This document shows, in pieces, positions 54,828-63,090 of a DNA stretch of 64,000 nucleotides (position 1 is its first letter; every line of letters starts with the position of its first letter). The position numbers and the translations under genes were made by a program. The DNA is taken from assembly GCF_039525805.1 (NCBI RefSeq), contig NZ_BAAAHZ010000014.1; one strand, 5' to 3'. The notes below the pieces were generated by a model. That model did not search any database. It was not told where the DNA came from and saw only the letters and a list, made by a program, of their open reading frames with translations. Origin of the DNA: Dietzia natronolimnaea. Its GTDB lineage: Bacteria > Actinomycetota > Actinomycetes > Mycobacteriales > Mycobacteriaceae.

Positions 54828-56243
54828 TCAGTCCTTCCGGTTGGCGAGCGACCATCTCTGGCCGTCCGCGGTATCTGCCACCTCGACGCCGGCCGAGACC
54901 AGACGGTCCCGGATCGCGTCGGCGGTGGCGAAGTCCTTGTTCGAACGCGCGATGTCGCGCGCCTCGAGTTCTGCGCGCACGAGCGAGTCGAGCGCTGTCG
55001 TCGCGGCGTCGTCCGCGCCGCCCTCGGCCACCCAGTGGGGGTCGAGGGGATCGACGCCCACGACCGCCGTCATCGCCCGCACGGCCGACGCGGCCGTCAG
55101 CGCCGCGTCGAGGTCGCCGGACGCCAGGGCGGTGTTCCCCTCGCGCACCCGACCGTGGATCTCCGCCAGTGCGGCGGGGACCCCGAGATCGTCGTTCATC
55201 GCCGCGGCGAACCCGTCCGTCCAGTCACCCACGGGCACCTCGACGCCGGCCTCGGTCACGCGCCGCACGAACGCCTCGATCCTCCGGTACCCGGCGGCCG
55301 CCTCCTGCAGTGCCTCCGGCGAGTACTCGAGCATCGAGCGGTAGTGCGCGCTGCCGAGGTAGTAGCGCAGCTCGACGGGTCGCACCGCGCTGAGGATGTT
55401 GGGCACGCTGAGCACGTTGCCCAGCGACTTGCTCATCTTCTCCCCCGCCATGGTGACCCACCCGTTGTGCAGCCAGTACCGGGCGAAGCCGTCTCCGGCC
55501 GCGTGGGACTGTGCCGCCTCGTTCTCGTGGTGCGGGAACTGCAGGTCCAGACCACCGCCGTGGATGTCGAAGGTCCCACCGAGGTACCAGGTCGCCATGG
55601 CCGAGCACTCGAGATGCCAGCCCGGACGGCCCTCCCCCCACGGGGTGGGCCAGCTGGGCTCCCCCGGCTTGGCCGCCTTCCACAGCGCGAAGTCCCGCGG
55701 GTCCCGTTTGCCGCGCAGGTCCGCCGCCTCACCCTGGTCGACCTCGTCGAGGCGGTGTCCCGAGAGGTGGCCGTAATCGCCCTCCGGTGCGGCCGACCAG
55801 GCGGCCACGTCGAAGTAGACGCTGCCCTCGGCCGGATAGGCGAAGCCGCGCTCGATGAGCCGCTCCATGTAGTCGATCATCTGCGTCACGTGCCCGGTCG
55901 CCCGCGGCTCGGTGGACGGCGGCAGGACCCCGAGGGCGTCATACGCCCTGGTGAACTCGCGTTCGTGCGTGGCGACCCACTCCCACCACGGCCGGCCGTT
56001 CTCGGCGGCCTTGGTGAGGATCTTGTCGTCGATATCGGTGACGTTGCGGACGAACGCCACGTCGTAGCCCGTGGCCAGCAGCCAGCGGCGCAGGACGTCG
56101 AAGGCGACCCCGGACCGGACGTGGCCGATGTGCGGCACGGACTGGGGGGTGGCTCCACAGAGGTAGACGGACGCGTGCCCCTCCCGGACTGGGGTGAACT
56201 CCCGGAGGGAGCGGGTGGCGGTGTCGTACAGATGGAGCGTCAC
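54828..56243 (-). CDS. cysS: Cysteinyl-tRNA synthetase
   Basis: It charges tRNA-Cys. The 471-residue class I synthetase has zinc ligand Cys29 (YLCGATPQ), the HIGH motif at 38-41 (PHIGHVRSG), WHLECSAM, HENEAAQS and GEKMSKSLGN (KMSKS loop). It lies in the conserved carD-ispD-ispF-cysS-rlmB order. Confidence 0.97.
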   Translation of the reverse strand: MTLHLYDTATRSLREFTPVREGHASVYLCGATPQSVPHIGHVRSGVAFDVLRRWLLATGYDVAFVRNVTDIDDKILTKAAENGRPWWEWVATHEREFTRAYDALGVLPPSTEPRATGHVTQMIDYMERLIERGFAYPAEGSVYFDVAAWSAAPEGDYGHLSGHRLDEVDQGEAADLRGKRDPRDFALWKAAKPGEPSWPTPWGEGRPGWHLECSAMATWYLGGTFDIHGGGLDLQFPHHENEAAQSHAAGDGFARYWLHNGWVTMAGEKMSKSLGNVLSVPNILSAVRPVELRYYLGSAHYRSMLEYSPEALQEAAAGYRRIEAFVRRVTEAGVEVPVGDWTDGFAAAMNDDLGVPAALAEIHGRVREGNTALASGDLDAALTAASAVRAMTAVVGVDPLDPHWVAEGGADDAATTALDSLVRAELEARDIARSNKDFATADAIRDRLVSAGVEVADTADGQRWSLANRKD

Positions 56244-56285
56244 GGGTAGCGAGTCTACCGGTGACGCACCCTCCCGCCCGCCTCG

Positions 56286-56768
56286 TCAGCTCCGGAACAC
56301 CAGGGCCGTCGCCACGGCGGAGACCCCCTCACCGCGACCGGTGAAGCCCATGCCGTCGGTCGTGGTGGCCGACACGGAGACCGGGGCGCCGATGATCGCC
56401 GAGAGGGTCTGTTCCGCCTCGACCCGCCGCGGGCCCATCTTGGGGCGGTTGCCCACCATCTGCACGGCGGCGTTCCCGATCGCCCACCCGTGCCCGGCGA
56501 GTTCCGCCACCGCCTCGCGCAGGAGCCGCTCACCCGAGACGTCGTCGTACTCGGGGCGACCGGTGCCGACCAGGGTGCCGAGGTCACCGAGACCGGCCGC
56601 GGACAGGAGCGCGTCGACCAGGGCGTGGGCCACCACGTCGCCGTCGGAGTGCCCCTCGCACCCGTGGTCGTCCGGGAAGTGCAGGCAGGCCATCATGCAT
56701 CGCTTGCCGGGCTGCACCTGATGGGCGTCGGTGCCGATGCCGACGCGCGGGATCACGGGTCCGGTCAC
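56286..56768 (-). CDS. ispF: 2-C-methyl-D-erythritol 2,4-cyclodiphosphate synthase
   Basis: It cyclises CDP-methylerythritol phosphate in the MEP isoprenoid pathway. The 160-residue protein has the zinc ligands Asp14 and His16 (GIGTDAHQV) and His48 (SDGDVVAHALVDA), plus SATTTDGMGFTGRGEG at the C-terminal end. The GTG start overlaps the ispD stop by 4 nt. Confidence 0.96.
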   Translation of the reverse strand: MTGPVIPRVGIGTDAHQVQPGKRCMMACLHFPDDHGCEGHSDGDVVAHALVDALLSAAGLGDLGTLVGTGRPEYDDVSGERLLREAVAELAGHGWAIGNAAVQMVGNRPKMGPRRVEAEQTLSAIIGAPVSVSATTTDGMGFTGRGEGVSAVATALVFRS

Positions 56769-57598
56769 GGGTGCTCCTCCGGGTTCTCGCGTGCACCGGG
56801 CTCCTGCGGTGCGCCGACTTCGTGCAGGGCACGGACTTCCGACAGGGCACGGACTTCGTGCAGGGCTCGGACGTGGTCCGATGCCGTGGTGATCTTGAAG
56901 GCGAGCGGGTCGCCGTCGACGGTCGCCACCGTCCCGCCCAGCCGCTCCACCAGCCCGGCGTCGTCGGTGGCCACGTCCCCGGCCGCGTCGTAGGCGGCCA
57001 GCAGCACGTCGGGCGCGAAACCCTGCGGCGTCTGGACGGCCCGGAGGGCGGCGCGGTCGGGCGTACCCACCACGTATCCGGCGGCGTCGACCTCCTTGAC
57101 GGTGTCGACCACGGGGAGGACGGGCACCACCGCGACCTCTCCCGATCGGACCGCCTCCACCACCCGCACGATGGGGCCCGCGGGGGTGAGGCAGCGCGCC
57201 GCGTCGTGGACCAGGACGACGTCGTGTACCGACGTACCGGACCGCGGGAGGCCGGCGGTGAGCGCCGCCAGGCCGTTGCGCACCGAGTCGGTGCGCTGCG
57301 CGCCGCCCGTGGTGACGACGACGAGGTGGTCCCCCGTCCGGAGAGGGGCGAGCAGTGCCTCCGACTCGGCGACGCGGTCGTCCGGGACCACGACCACCAC
57401 GTCGTCGACGGCCCCGCTGGCCAGCAACCCGGCGACGGCCCGTTCGAGCATCGTCCGGCCCGACACCTCGACGAAGGCCTTGGGCACCCCGGCTCCCAGC
57501 CGTAGTCCGGACCCCGCCGCGGGAACGACGGCGGCCACCCTGCCCGTGGGGGCCGGGTGGCCACTCGATCCGTTCCGCGTCACAGAGGACCGGGTCAC
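56765..57598 (-). CDS. ispD: 2-C-methyl-D-erythritol 4-phosphate cytidylyltransferase
   Basis: It makes CDP-methylerythritol from MEP and CTP. The 277-residue protein has the nucleotide-binding signature VVPAAGSGLRLGAGVPKAF, VVTTGGAQRTDSVRNGL, VLVHDAARCL, ALRAVQTPQGF and KITTASDH. Its C terminus carries a short repeated tail (ALHEVRALSEVRALHEV) encoded by an 18-nt tandem repeat. The GTG at 57598 lies 15 nt after the carD stop; a GTG at 57583 is an alternative. Confidence 0.93.
   Translation of the reverse strand: MTRSSVTRNGSSGHPAPTGRVAAVVPAAGSGLRLGAGVPKAFVEVSGRTMLERAVAGLLASGAVDDVVVVVPDDRVAESEALLAPLRTGDHLVVVTTGGAQRTDSVRNGLAALTAGLPRSGTSVHDVVLVHDAARCLTPAGPIVRVVEAVRSGEVAVVPVLPVVDTVKEVDAAGYVVGTPDRAALRAVQTPQGFAPDVLLAAYDAAGDVATDDAGLVERLGGTVATVDGDPLAFKITTASDHVRALHEVRALSEVRALHEVGAPQEPGARENPEEHP
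56817..56870 (-). repeat. 18-nt tandem repeat in the ispD 3' end
   Basis: Three copies of ACTTCGTGCAGGGCACGG (56817, 56835, 56853; later copies with a few substitutions) encode a repeated hexapeptide close to HEVRAL at the IspD C terminus, after the catalytic domain. Confidence 0.8.
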
Positions 57599-57612
57599 TC
57601 GCGCGGGTCGCG

Positions 57613-58110
57613 TCAGGCCGGCGCGGCCGCGGCGGCCAGGACCTGCTCGAGGAGCTCGTCCGCACGGTGCTCGTCCGCACGGTCGGCCAGCGCGAGTTCG
57701 CCGACCAGCACCTGCCGCGCCTTGGCGAGCATGCGCTTCTCGCCGGCGGACAGTCCCCGGTCCAGGTCGCGGCGCCACAGATCGCGGACGACCTCGGCGA
57801 CCTTGTTCACGTCCCCCGAGGCCAGCTTCTCGCCGTTCGCCTTGTAGCGGCGCGACCAGTTGGTCGGCTCCTCCGCGTGCTCGGTACGCAGGACATCGAA
57901 GACCTTGTCGAGCCCCGCCTCGTCGACCACGTCGCGCACGCCCACGTACTCGGCGTTCTCGGCCGGAACCCGGACCGTGAGATCGCCCTGTGAAACCTTG
58001 AGGACGAGGTATTCCTTCTCGGTGCCCTTGACCGTCCGCATCTCGATCGCCTGGATACTTGCGGCGCCGTGATGCGGGTAGACGACAGTGTCGCCGACCT
58101 TGAACTCCAT
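57613..58110 (-). CDS. carD: CarD, RNA polymerase-binding transcription factor
   Basis: CarD stabilises RNA polymerase open complexes at rRNA and many other promoters. The 165-residue protein has the RNAP-interaction domain (FKVGDTVVYPHHGAASIQAIE) and a C-terminal helical DNA-binding domain with the conserved Trp in ANGEKLASGDVNKVAEVVRDLWRRD-type sequence, split here by LWRRDLDRGLSAGEKRML. Length and sequence match mycobacterial CarD (Rv3583c). It starts the carD-ispD-ispF run. Confidence 0.96.
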   Translation of the reverse strand: MEFKVGDTVVYPHHGAASIQAIEMRTVKGTEKEYLVLKVSQGDLTVRVPAENAEYVGVRDVVDEAGLDKVFDVLRTEHAEEPTNWSRRYKANGEKLASGDVNKVAEVVRDLWRRDLDRGLSAGEKRMLAKARQVLVGELALADRADEHRADELLEQVLAAAAAPA

Positions 58111-58307
58111 GAGTGGCTTTCCCCTTTCGACTGAGCCATCTTAGCACGCCCTCAGCGCTGGGGTTATCCGTTTATGCAGGTCAGCAACCCGAACGGCCCG
58201 ACCGGCGCATCCGGGGGGTGCGAGGGGCGCACTCTGGCGCCGGTCACGACCGGCCGTGGACTACGATGAGACCGGCCTGAGAACGACCATCTCCCGAGGA
58301 GCCTGAC

Positions 58308-58871
58308 GTGACTTCACCGAACACCGGCCTGCGCCGCACCGCGCTCGTAGTCCTGGCCGTGGGTACCGCCGTCGGTATGTCCGCGTGTGGCGCCGGCCAG
58401 ATCTCGCAGACGGCCGGTCAGGTCGCCGCGGTGGACGGTGGACAGGGTTCCGCGGGCGAGCTGTACGTCAACGACCTCGTGGTGGTCCTCCCCGAGACGG
58501 GGGAGGCGCGTCTCGGGTTCGTCGCCTCCTTCACCGGGACCGGCATGGGCGAGTCGATCTCCCTCGACCGTCTCGAGATCGACGGGATCGAGGCGCAGAT
58601 CGGCGAGTCGCAGCCCCTCGAGCGCGGGTGCTCGCTGATCGTCTCGGCGGCGGAGGACGCAGAGCCCGTCCCCGGCGGGGACGACCTCTGCGTCGAGCGG
58701 ACCACCGCCACCCTCCCCGGTGCGGACGACCTCCAGATCGGCACCTCGGTGCCGGCCACCGTCTCCTTCTCCAACGGCGACCAGATCGAGATGGCGGCAG
58801 CCGTCATCGCCGAGGTCCCGGCCAGCGACGAGTACACCCGTCCGGTCGAGACCCACTCCGAGGGGCACTGA
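58308..58871 (+). CDS. lpqE: LpqE-like lipoprotein
   Basis: This 187-residue protein has a lipoprotein signal and lipobox GMSAC (Cys near residue 26) and a beta-rich extracellular domain. Its function is unknown. It sits divergent from carD, 197 nt away, exactly where lpqE (Rv3584) lies in M. tuberculosis. The intergenic region holds both promoters. The GTG start follows GAGGAGCC. Confidence 0.83.
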   Translation: MTSPNTGLRRTALVVLAVGTAVGMSACGAGQISQTAGQVAAVDGGQGSAGELYVNDLVVVLPETGEARLGFVASFTGTGMGESISLDRLEIDGIEAQIGESQPLERGCSLIVSAAEDAEPVPGGDDLCVERTTATLPGADDLQIGTSVPATVSFSNGDQIEMAAAVIAEVPASDEYTRPVETHSEGH

Positions 58872-58923
58872 GACGTCCGCCCTGTCCGCCCGCGCGGCCG
58901 ACGGCTCCCCCGCCGACGCGGCG

Positions 58924-59976
58924 GTGCGCGCCGTCCTCCGCCGTCTGGCCCCGGGCACGCCGCTCCGTGACGCGCTGGACCGCATCCGGCGCAGCGGCAC
59001 CGGCGGTCTCGTCGTGCTGGGTGACGACCCCGCCGTCCGGGAGATCTGCGACGGTGGCGTCTCGCTGGACGTGGAGTTCACCCCGGCGAGGCTGCGCGAG
59101 CTGAGCAAGATGGACGGCGCCGTGGTCCTGTCCACGGACGGCCGGCGCATCACCCATGCCAACGTCCACCTGGTCCCGGATCCCTCCCTCCCGGCGGTGG
59201 AGACCGGGACCCGGCACCGGGCGGCCGAGCGCACCGCGCTGCACACCGGGGTCCCGTCCGTGGCGGTCTCCGCCTCGATGACCACCGTGACCGTCTACGC
59301 CGGCGGGCAGGCGCGCGTCCTGGCCGACCCCGTGGTGCTGTTGGCGCGCGCGGATCAGACCGTCGCCACGATGGAACGCCACGGCGCCCGCACCGCCCGG
59401 GCCCGCGCCCGACTCGACCGCGCGGAGATCGGTGGCTACGCGTCCGTCCGCGACGTGGTGACGATGGCGCAGCGCCTGATCCGTCTGGATCGCCTCGGCG
59501 CGGAACTGGCCGAACTCACCGTGGAGATGGGCGAGTATGGCCGCCAGACCACCCTCCAGCTGGAGGAACTGCTGGCCGACACCCCGGACGAGCTGTGGGG
59601 CCTGGTCGCCGATCACCTCGCCGTGGACCCCGCGGGCGGGAGCACGGTCCCCACCGCCGACCAGGTGACGACCGGCCTCGAGCGCCTGGCCGCCCTGACC
59701 GACGCCGACCTGCTCCTGCCCGGCCCCGTCGCACGCTGCCTGGGGCTGCCCGCGGAGCCGGAGGACCTCGACGAGCACGTCACCGCACGGGGTCACCGGA
59801 TGCTCGCCCACATCCCCAGACTCCGGCCCGTGCAGATCTCCGCCCTGGTGGAACGGTTCGGCTCGGTTCCGGCGCTGCTCGCCGCCGAGCAGACGGACTT
59901 CGCGGACGTGGAGGGTGTGGGCGCCCTGTGGGCGCGGCACGTGCGCCAGTGGCTCACCGGCCTCGGGTCGACCTAG
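58924..59976 (+). CDS. disA: DisA-type diadenylate cyclase (c-di-AMP synthase)
   Basis: DisA makes c-di-AMP from two ATP and scans DNA through a C-terminal HhH domain. The protein (350 residues from this start) has DGAVVLS and GTRHRAAER, the catalytic DGA and RHR motifs, a middle helical spine and the HhH domain (IPRLRPVQISALVERFGS, DVEGVGALWARHVRQWL). The true start is unclear: no ATG lies between the lpqE stop and this GTG, and no Shine-Dalgarno is seen. An in-frame CTG at 58882 is another possibility. The normal neighbour radA is absent. Confidence 0.88.
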   Translation: MRAVLRRLAPGTPLRDALDRIRRSGTGGLVVLGDDPAVREICDGGVSLDVEFTPARLRELSKMDGAVVLSTDGRRITHANVHLVPDPSLPAVETGTRHRAAERTALHTGVPSVAVSASMTTVTVYAGGQARVLADPVVLLARADQTVATMERHGARTARARARLDRAEIGGYASVRDVVTMAQRLIRLDRLGAELAELTVEMGEYGRQTTLQLEELLADTPDELWGLVADHLAVDPAGGSTVPTADQVTTGLERLAALTDADLLLPGPVARCLGLPAEPEDLDEHVTARGHRMLAHIPRLRPVQISALVERFGSVPALLAAEQTDFADVEGVGALWARHVRQWLTGLGST

Positions 59977-60033
59977 CGGACGGCGTCCGCGGCGCCTGCC
60001 TCAGATGCCAGTCGCGCCCGACACCCCGAACGG

Positions 60034-60684
60034 TCAGTCGCCCTCGACCACGTTGAAGGTGGCCGCCGGGCTGAAGACGTTCCCGACCAGCGCGTAGACC
60101 TGGTAGGCGCCCACCTCGACCGGGGTCCGATCGGCCTCCGAGCAGGCGCCCTCCGCGGACCGGCGGCCTGTCCAGTCGATCTGGCGGGGCTCGGGCTCAC
60201 CGGGGCGGAGGTCGACCTCGTCGTCCTCGCGGGGGGTGGTGCAGTCGATGCTCGACCACACCTTGACGTTGGTGTCCAGGCGGTAGACCTCGAAGGACAG
60301 CGGCGCCTCGGAGAGGTCGCGGTCGCACGTGGTGTCCGAGGTGTTGAGGATGTTGACGAAGAACCGGACGTCCTCGCCGACCGGGACGTTGGGCTCGGCG
60401 GACCAGACCTCCAGGCTCAGGTCCTCGTCCGCGCACCGGCCGCGCGAGGCACCGCCGTCGTCCCGGGCGGTGGTCCCGGTGGTCGTGGTCTCCGAGGTGG
60501 TGGCCGCCTCGGCCGTGTCGACCTCGCCGCCGCCCGCCGACTCCTGGGTGTCCGTGCCGCTGTCCCTGGAGGCCAGGAACAGCGCCAGCACCACGGCCAG
60601 GACGGCGACGACCGCGATGGCGACGGCGGCGACGCGGCGACGCACATAGACTTCGCGCGGTAGGGAGCCCTGGGGTTCGTGCAC
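60034..60684 (-). CDS. Single-pass membrane protein, Rv3587c-like
   Basis: The 216-residue protein has a short cytoplasmic N terminus, one membrane helix (VAAVAIAVVAVLAVVLALFLA, about 15-36), a Thr/Ser-rich linker and an extracellular beta-type domain with four cysteines. Function is unknown. Its place between disA and canB equals Rv3587c. The GTG at 60684 is chosen because TAGAGT (60697-60692) ends 7 nt upstream, a leaderless arrangement. Confidence 0.78.
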   Translation of the reverse strand: MHEPQGSLPREVYVRRRVAAVAIAVVAVLAVVLALFLASRDSGTDTQESAGGGEVDTAEAATTSETTTTGTTARDDGGASRGRCADEDLSLEVWSAEPNVPVGEDVRFFVNILNTSDTTCDRDLSEAPLSFEVYRLDTNVKVWSSIDCTTPREDDEVDLRPGEPEPRQIDWTGRRSAEGACSEADRTPVEVGAYQVYALVGNVFSPAATFNVVEGD

Positions 60685-60740
60685 GGGCCCAACTCTAGGG
60701 CCGAGCGGGCGCCGCACCGGATCCCCCTCGCGGCGTGTCC

Positions 60741-61394
60741 CTAGACCGCGATCATCTCCTCACCCGGACCGTGGGGGGTGTCCTCGACCTCCCCCAACGC
60801 GCTGCGCAGATACGCGCGCCCGTCCGAGAGCTTGTACGTCACACCGACGATCGCGAGCCGCCCCGCGTCGATCCGGTCACTGATGATCTTGGAGCGCTGC
60901 TGCAGGAGCTCGCCGGTCTCGAGGACGTGGCGCGCCTCGAAATCGTCGATGGTGCTGAGCCCCTCGCGGCGACCGTTGAGGATCGAGGGCGAGACCTTCT
61001 CCACCACGTCACGCAGGAACCCGGGCGGGATCTCACCGGTGTTGAGCGCGTCGACCGTGGCCTTGACGGCGCCACAGCTGTCGTGACCGAGCACCACGAT
61101 CAGCGGGGTCTCCAGGACGTGGACCGCGTACTCGATCGAGCCGAGCACCGCCGAGTCGCTGATGTGGCCGGCGGTGCGGATCACGAAGAGGTCCCCGAGA
61201 CCCTGGTCGAAGATGATCTCGGCCGCCACCCGGGAGTCCGAGCAGCCGAACAGGACAGCCTTGGGGTGCTGCGCCGCGACGAGCTTCTCCCGCCGCTCGG
61301 TATTCTGGCTGGGATGACGCATCTGCCCTTCGACGAATCGATGATTGCCGTCGCGGAGCGAGGCCCAGGCCTTGATGGGATCGGTATGAGGCAT
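60741..61394 (-). CDS. canB: Beta-carbonic anhydrase
   Basis: It interconverts CO2 and bicarbonate. The 217-residue protein has the zinc ligands Cys51, His104 and Cys107 and the Asp53-Arg55 dyad (GCSDSRVA, VVLGHDSCGAVK). It is divergent from mutY, the same order as Rv3588c-Rv3589. Confidence 0.95.
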   Translation of the reverse strand: MPHTDPIKAWASLRDGNHRFVEGQMRHPSQNTERREKLVAAQHPKAVLFGCSDSRVAAEIIFDQGLGDLFVIRTAGHISDSAVLGSIEYAVHVLETPLIVVLGHDSCGAVKATVDALNTGEIPPGFLRDVVEKVSPSILNGRREGLSTIDDFEARHVLETGELLQQRSKIISDRIDAGRLAIVGVTYKLSDGRAYLRSALGEVEDTPHGPGEEMIAV

Positions 61395-61432
61395 GGCTCA
61401 TATTGTGCACACCCCGCTCCCGCGGAGACACG

Positions 61433-62302
61433 GTGACCTCCGTCGACACCTCCGCCCTGCTGTCCTGGTTCGACCGTGCGGGCCGCCCCCTGCCCTGGCG
61501 CGGCCCGGGTGTCGGCGCGTGGGAGATCCTGCTCTGTGAGGTCATGAGCCAGCAGACCCCCGTGGCACGGGTGGAACCGGTCTGGCGGGCGTGGCTCGAG
61601 CGGTGGCCCGGTCCGGCCGAGCTCGCCGCGGCGCCGGCCGCCGATGTGATCCGGATGTGGGGCAAGCTCGGCTATCCCCGCCGCGCCCTCCGACTGCAGG
61701 AGTGCGCCCTCGTCGTCGTCGACAGACACGACGGCGAGGTCCCCACCGACGTCGAGGCCCTGCTCGCGCTCCCGGGCGTCGGCGACTACACCGCCCGCGC
61801 GGTGGCGTGTTTCGCCCACGGCCAGCGCGTCCCGGTGGTCGACACCAACGTGCGACGGGTGGTCGCACGCGCGGTGGGCGGCGCGGCCGAGGCCGGACCG
61901 CCGTCCACCCGGCGCGACCTCGCGGCGGTCGACGCCCTGCTGCCGTCGGGCCGCGAACGGGCGGTCGCCTTCTCCGTGGCCCTGATGGAGCTCGGGGCGC
62001 TGGTCTGCACCGCCCGGGTGCCGCGGTGCGACGACTGTCCGCTGGCCTCCTCGTGCGCGTGGCTGGCCGCCGGCAGGCCCGAGTGGGACGGGCCGCGGCG
62101 CCGCACCCAGACCTTCGCCGGGACCGACCGCCAGGTACGCGGCCTGCTCCTCGACGTCCTGCGCGACGGGGACGGCACCGCCGACCGGGACCGTCTGGAC
62201 GCGGTGTGGCCCGACCCGGTCCAGCGCGGCCGCGCACTCGACTCGCTCGTGGCCGACGGGTTGATGGTGCGGACCGGGGACGTGTACTCGTTGCCGGGTT
62301 GA
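61433..62302 (+). CDS. mutY: Adenine DNA glycosylase MutY
   Basis: It removes adenine opposite 8-oxoguanine. The 289-residue protein has the catalytic-domain start LPWRGPGVGAWEILLCEVMSQQT, split by the conserved EVMSQQT, the helix-hairpin-helix LLALPGVGDYTARAV with the catalytic Asp in VVDTNVRRV, and the Fe-S motif C-x6-C-x2-C-x5-C (CTARVPRCDDCPLASSC). The GTG at 61433 follows GGAG; an in-frame GTG 30 nt upstream is the alternative. Confidence 0.93.
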   Translation: MTSVDTSALLSWFDRAGRPLPWRGPGVGAWEILLCEVMSQQTPVARVEPVWRAWLERWPGPAELAAAPAADVIRMWGKLGYPRRALRLQECALVVVDRHDGEVPTDVEALLALPGVGDYTARAVACFAHGQRVPVVDTNVRRVVARAVGGAAEAGPPSTRRDLAAVDALLPSGRERAVAFSVALMELGALVCTARVPRCDDCPLASSCAWLAAGRPEWDGPRRRTQTFAGTDRQVRGLLLDVLRDGDGTADRDRLDAVWPDPVQRGRALDSLVADGLMVRTGDVYSLPG

Positions 62303-62322
62303 CCGGCCGGGACCGCGGCACC

Positions 62323-62341
62323 AAAGCGTAGGCTCACCTAC
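62323..62341 (+). promoter_or_regulatory. IdeR/DtxR-like iron box at the mhuD start
   Basis: AAAGCGTAGGCTCACCTAC matches the IdeR consensus at 13 of 19 positions and includes the -10 TAGGCT (62329-62334), which ends 7 nt before the ATG. Iron repression of mhuD is inferred. Confidence 0.55.
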
Positions 62342-62650
62342 ATGGCCGTCGTCAAGATCAATGCCCTGTCCGTGCCGCCCCAGGCCGGTGCCGAGCTCGA
62401 GCGTCGCTTCGCCGAGCGCGCCCACACCGTGGAGAACTCCCCCGGTTTCCTCGGCTTCCAGCTGCTGCGCCCCACCGCCGGAGAGAAGCGCTACTTCGTG
62501 GTGACCACCTGGCAGGACGAGGCGTCCTTCGCCGCATGGCGCGACGGCGACGCCCGGACCGCCCACGCCGGTCAGCACGGCAAGCCCGTCGCCGAGGGGG
62601 CCACCCTCCTCGAGTTCGACGTCGTGATGGACGTCAAGCCCTCCGCCTGA
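62342..62650 (+). CDS. mhuD: MhuD-like heme-degrading monooxygenase
   Basis: MhuD opens heme and releases iron. The 102-residue ABM-fold protein keeps Asn7, Trp66 and heme-ligand His75 of M. tuberculosis MhuD (Rv3592) at the same positions, and shares ENSPGFLGFQLLRP. It lies downstream of mutY as in M. tuberculosis. The iron box over its start supports a role in iron scavenging. Confidence 0.9.
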   Translation: MAVVKINALSVPPQAGAELERRFAERAHTVENSPGFLGFQLLRPTAGEKRYFVVTTWQDEASFAAWRDGDARTAHAGQHGKPVAEGATLLEFDVVMDVKPSA

Positions 62651-62678
62651 CCGGGCCCTCCACCGCCGCCGCGCCTTC

Positions 62679-63071
62679 ATGGACCGGATCTCGGAACAGC
62701 CGTTCGCCGTCGCCTTCGGCGCGCTGTTCGTCATCGTGATGCTGCGGGCCAACGCCACCTACTGGCTCGGCCGGGGAGCGCTGAACGGAGGGCGACTGAG
62801 CCGGAAAGCCGCCCGCCACCTGGACGGGCGGCACATGCAGCGGGCCCAGCGGCTGTCCGCGCGCTACGGGGTGATCGCGGTGCCGCTGTCCTTCCTCACC
62901 GTGGGCGTGCAGACGGCGATCAACTTCAGCGCCGGGTTCACGCGCATGCCGCTGACCCGGTACCTGCCGGCGGTCACCGTGGGTGGGCTCATGTGGGCGA
63001 CGCTCTACTCCACCGTCGGGATGGTCGGCTGGGCCGCGATCGCCACCCTCTGGTCCGGGATCACCTCGTAG
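62679..63071 (+). CDS. Small VTT/DedA-like membrane protein
   Basis: The 130-residue protein has an N-terminal helix (PFAVAFGALFVIVMLRANATYWLGR region) and a C-terminal part resembling the DedA/VTT motif (YGVIAVPLSFLTVGVQTAIN, FTRMPLTRYLPAVTVGGLMW). It has about three or four membrane segments and is shorter than full DedA proteins. DedA-type proteins are linked to lipid scrambling; the function of this one is unknown. It follows mhuD by 28 nt. Confidence 0.75.
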   Translation: MDRISEQPFAVAFGALFVIVMLRANATYWLGRGALNGGRLSRKAARHLDGRHMQRAQRLSARYGVIAVPLSFLTVGVQTAINFSAGFTRMPLTRYLPAVTVGGLMWATLYSTVGMVGWAAIATLWSGITS

Positions 63072-63090
63072 CCCGGCCGGGCCCGGTCCG

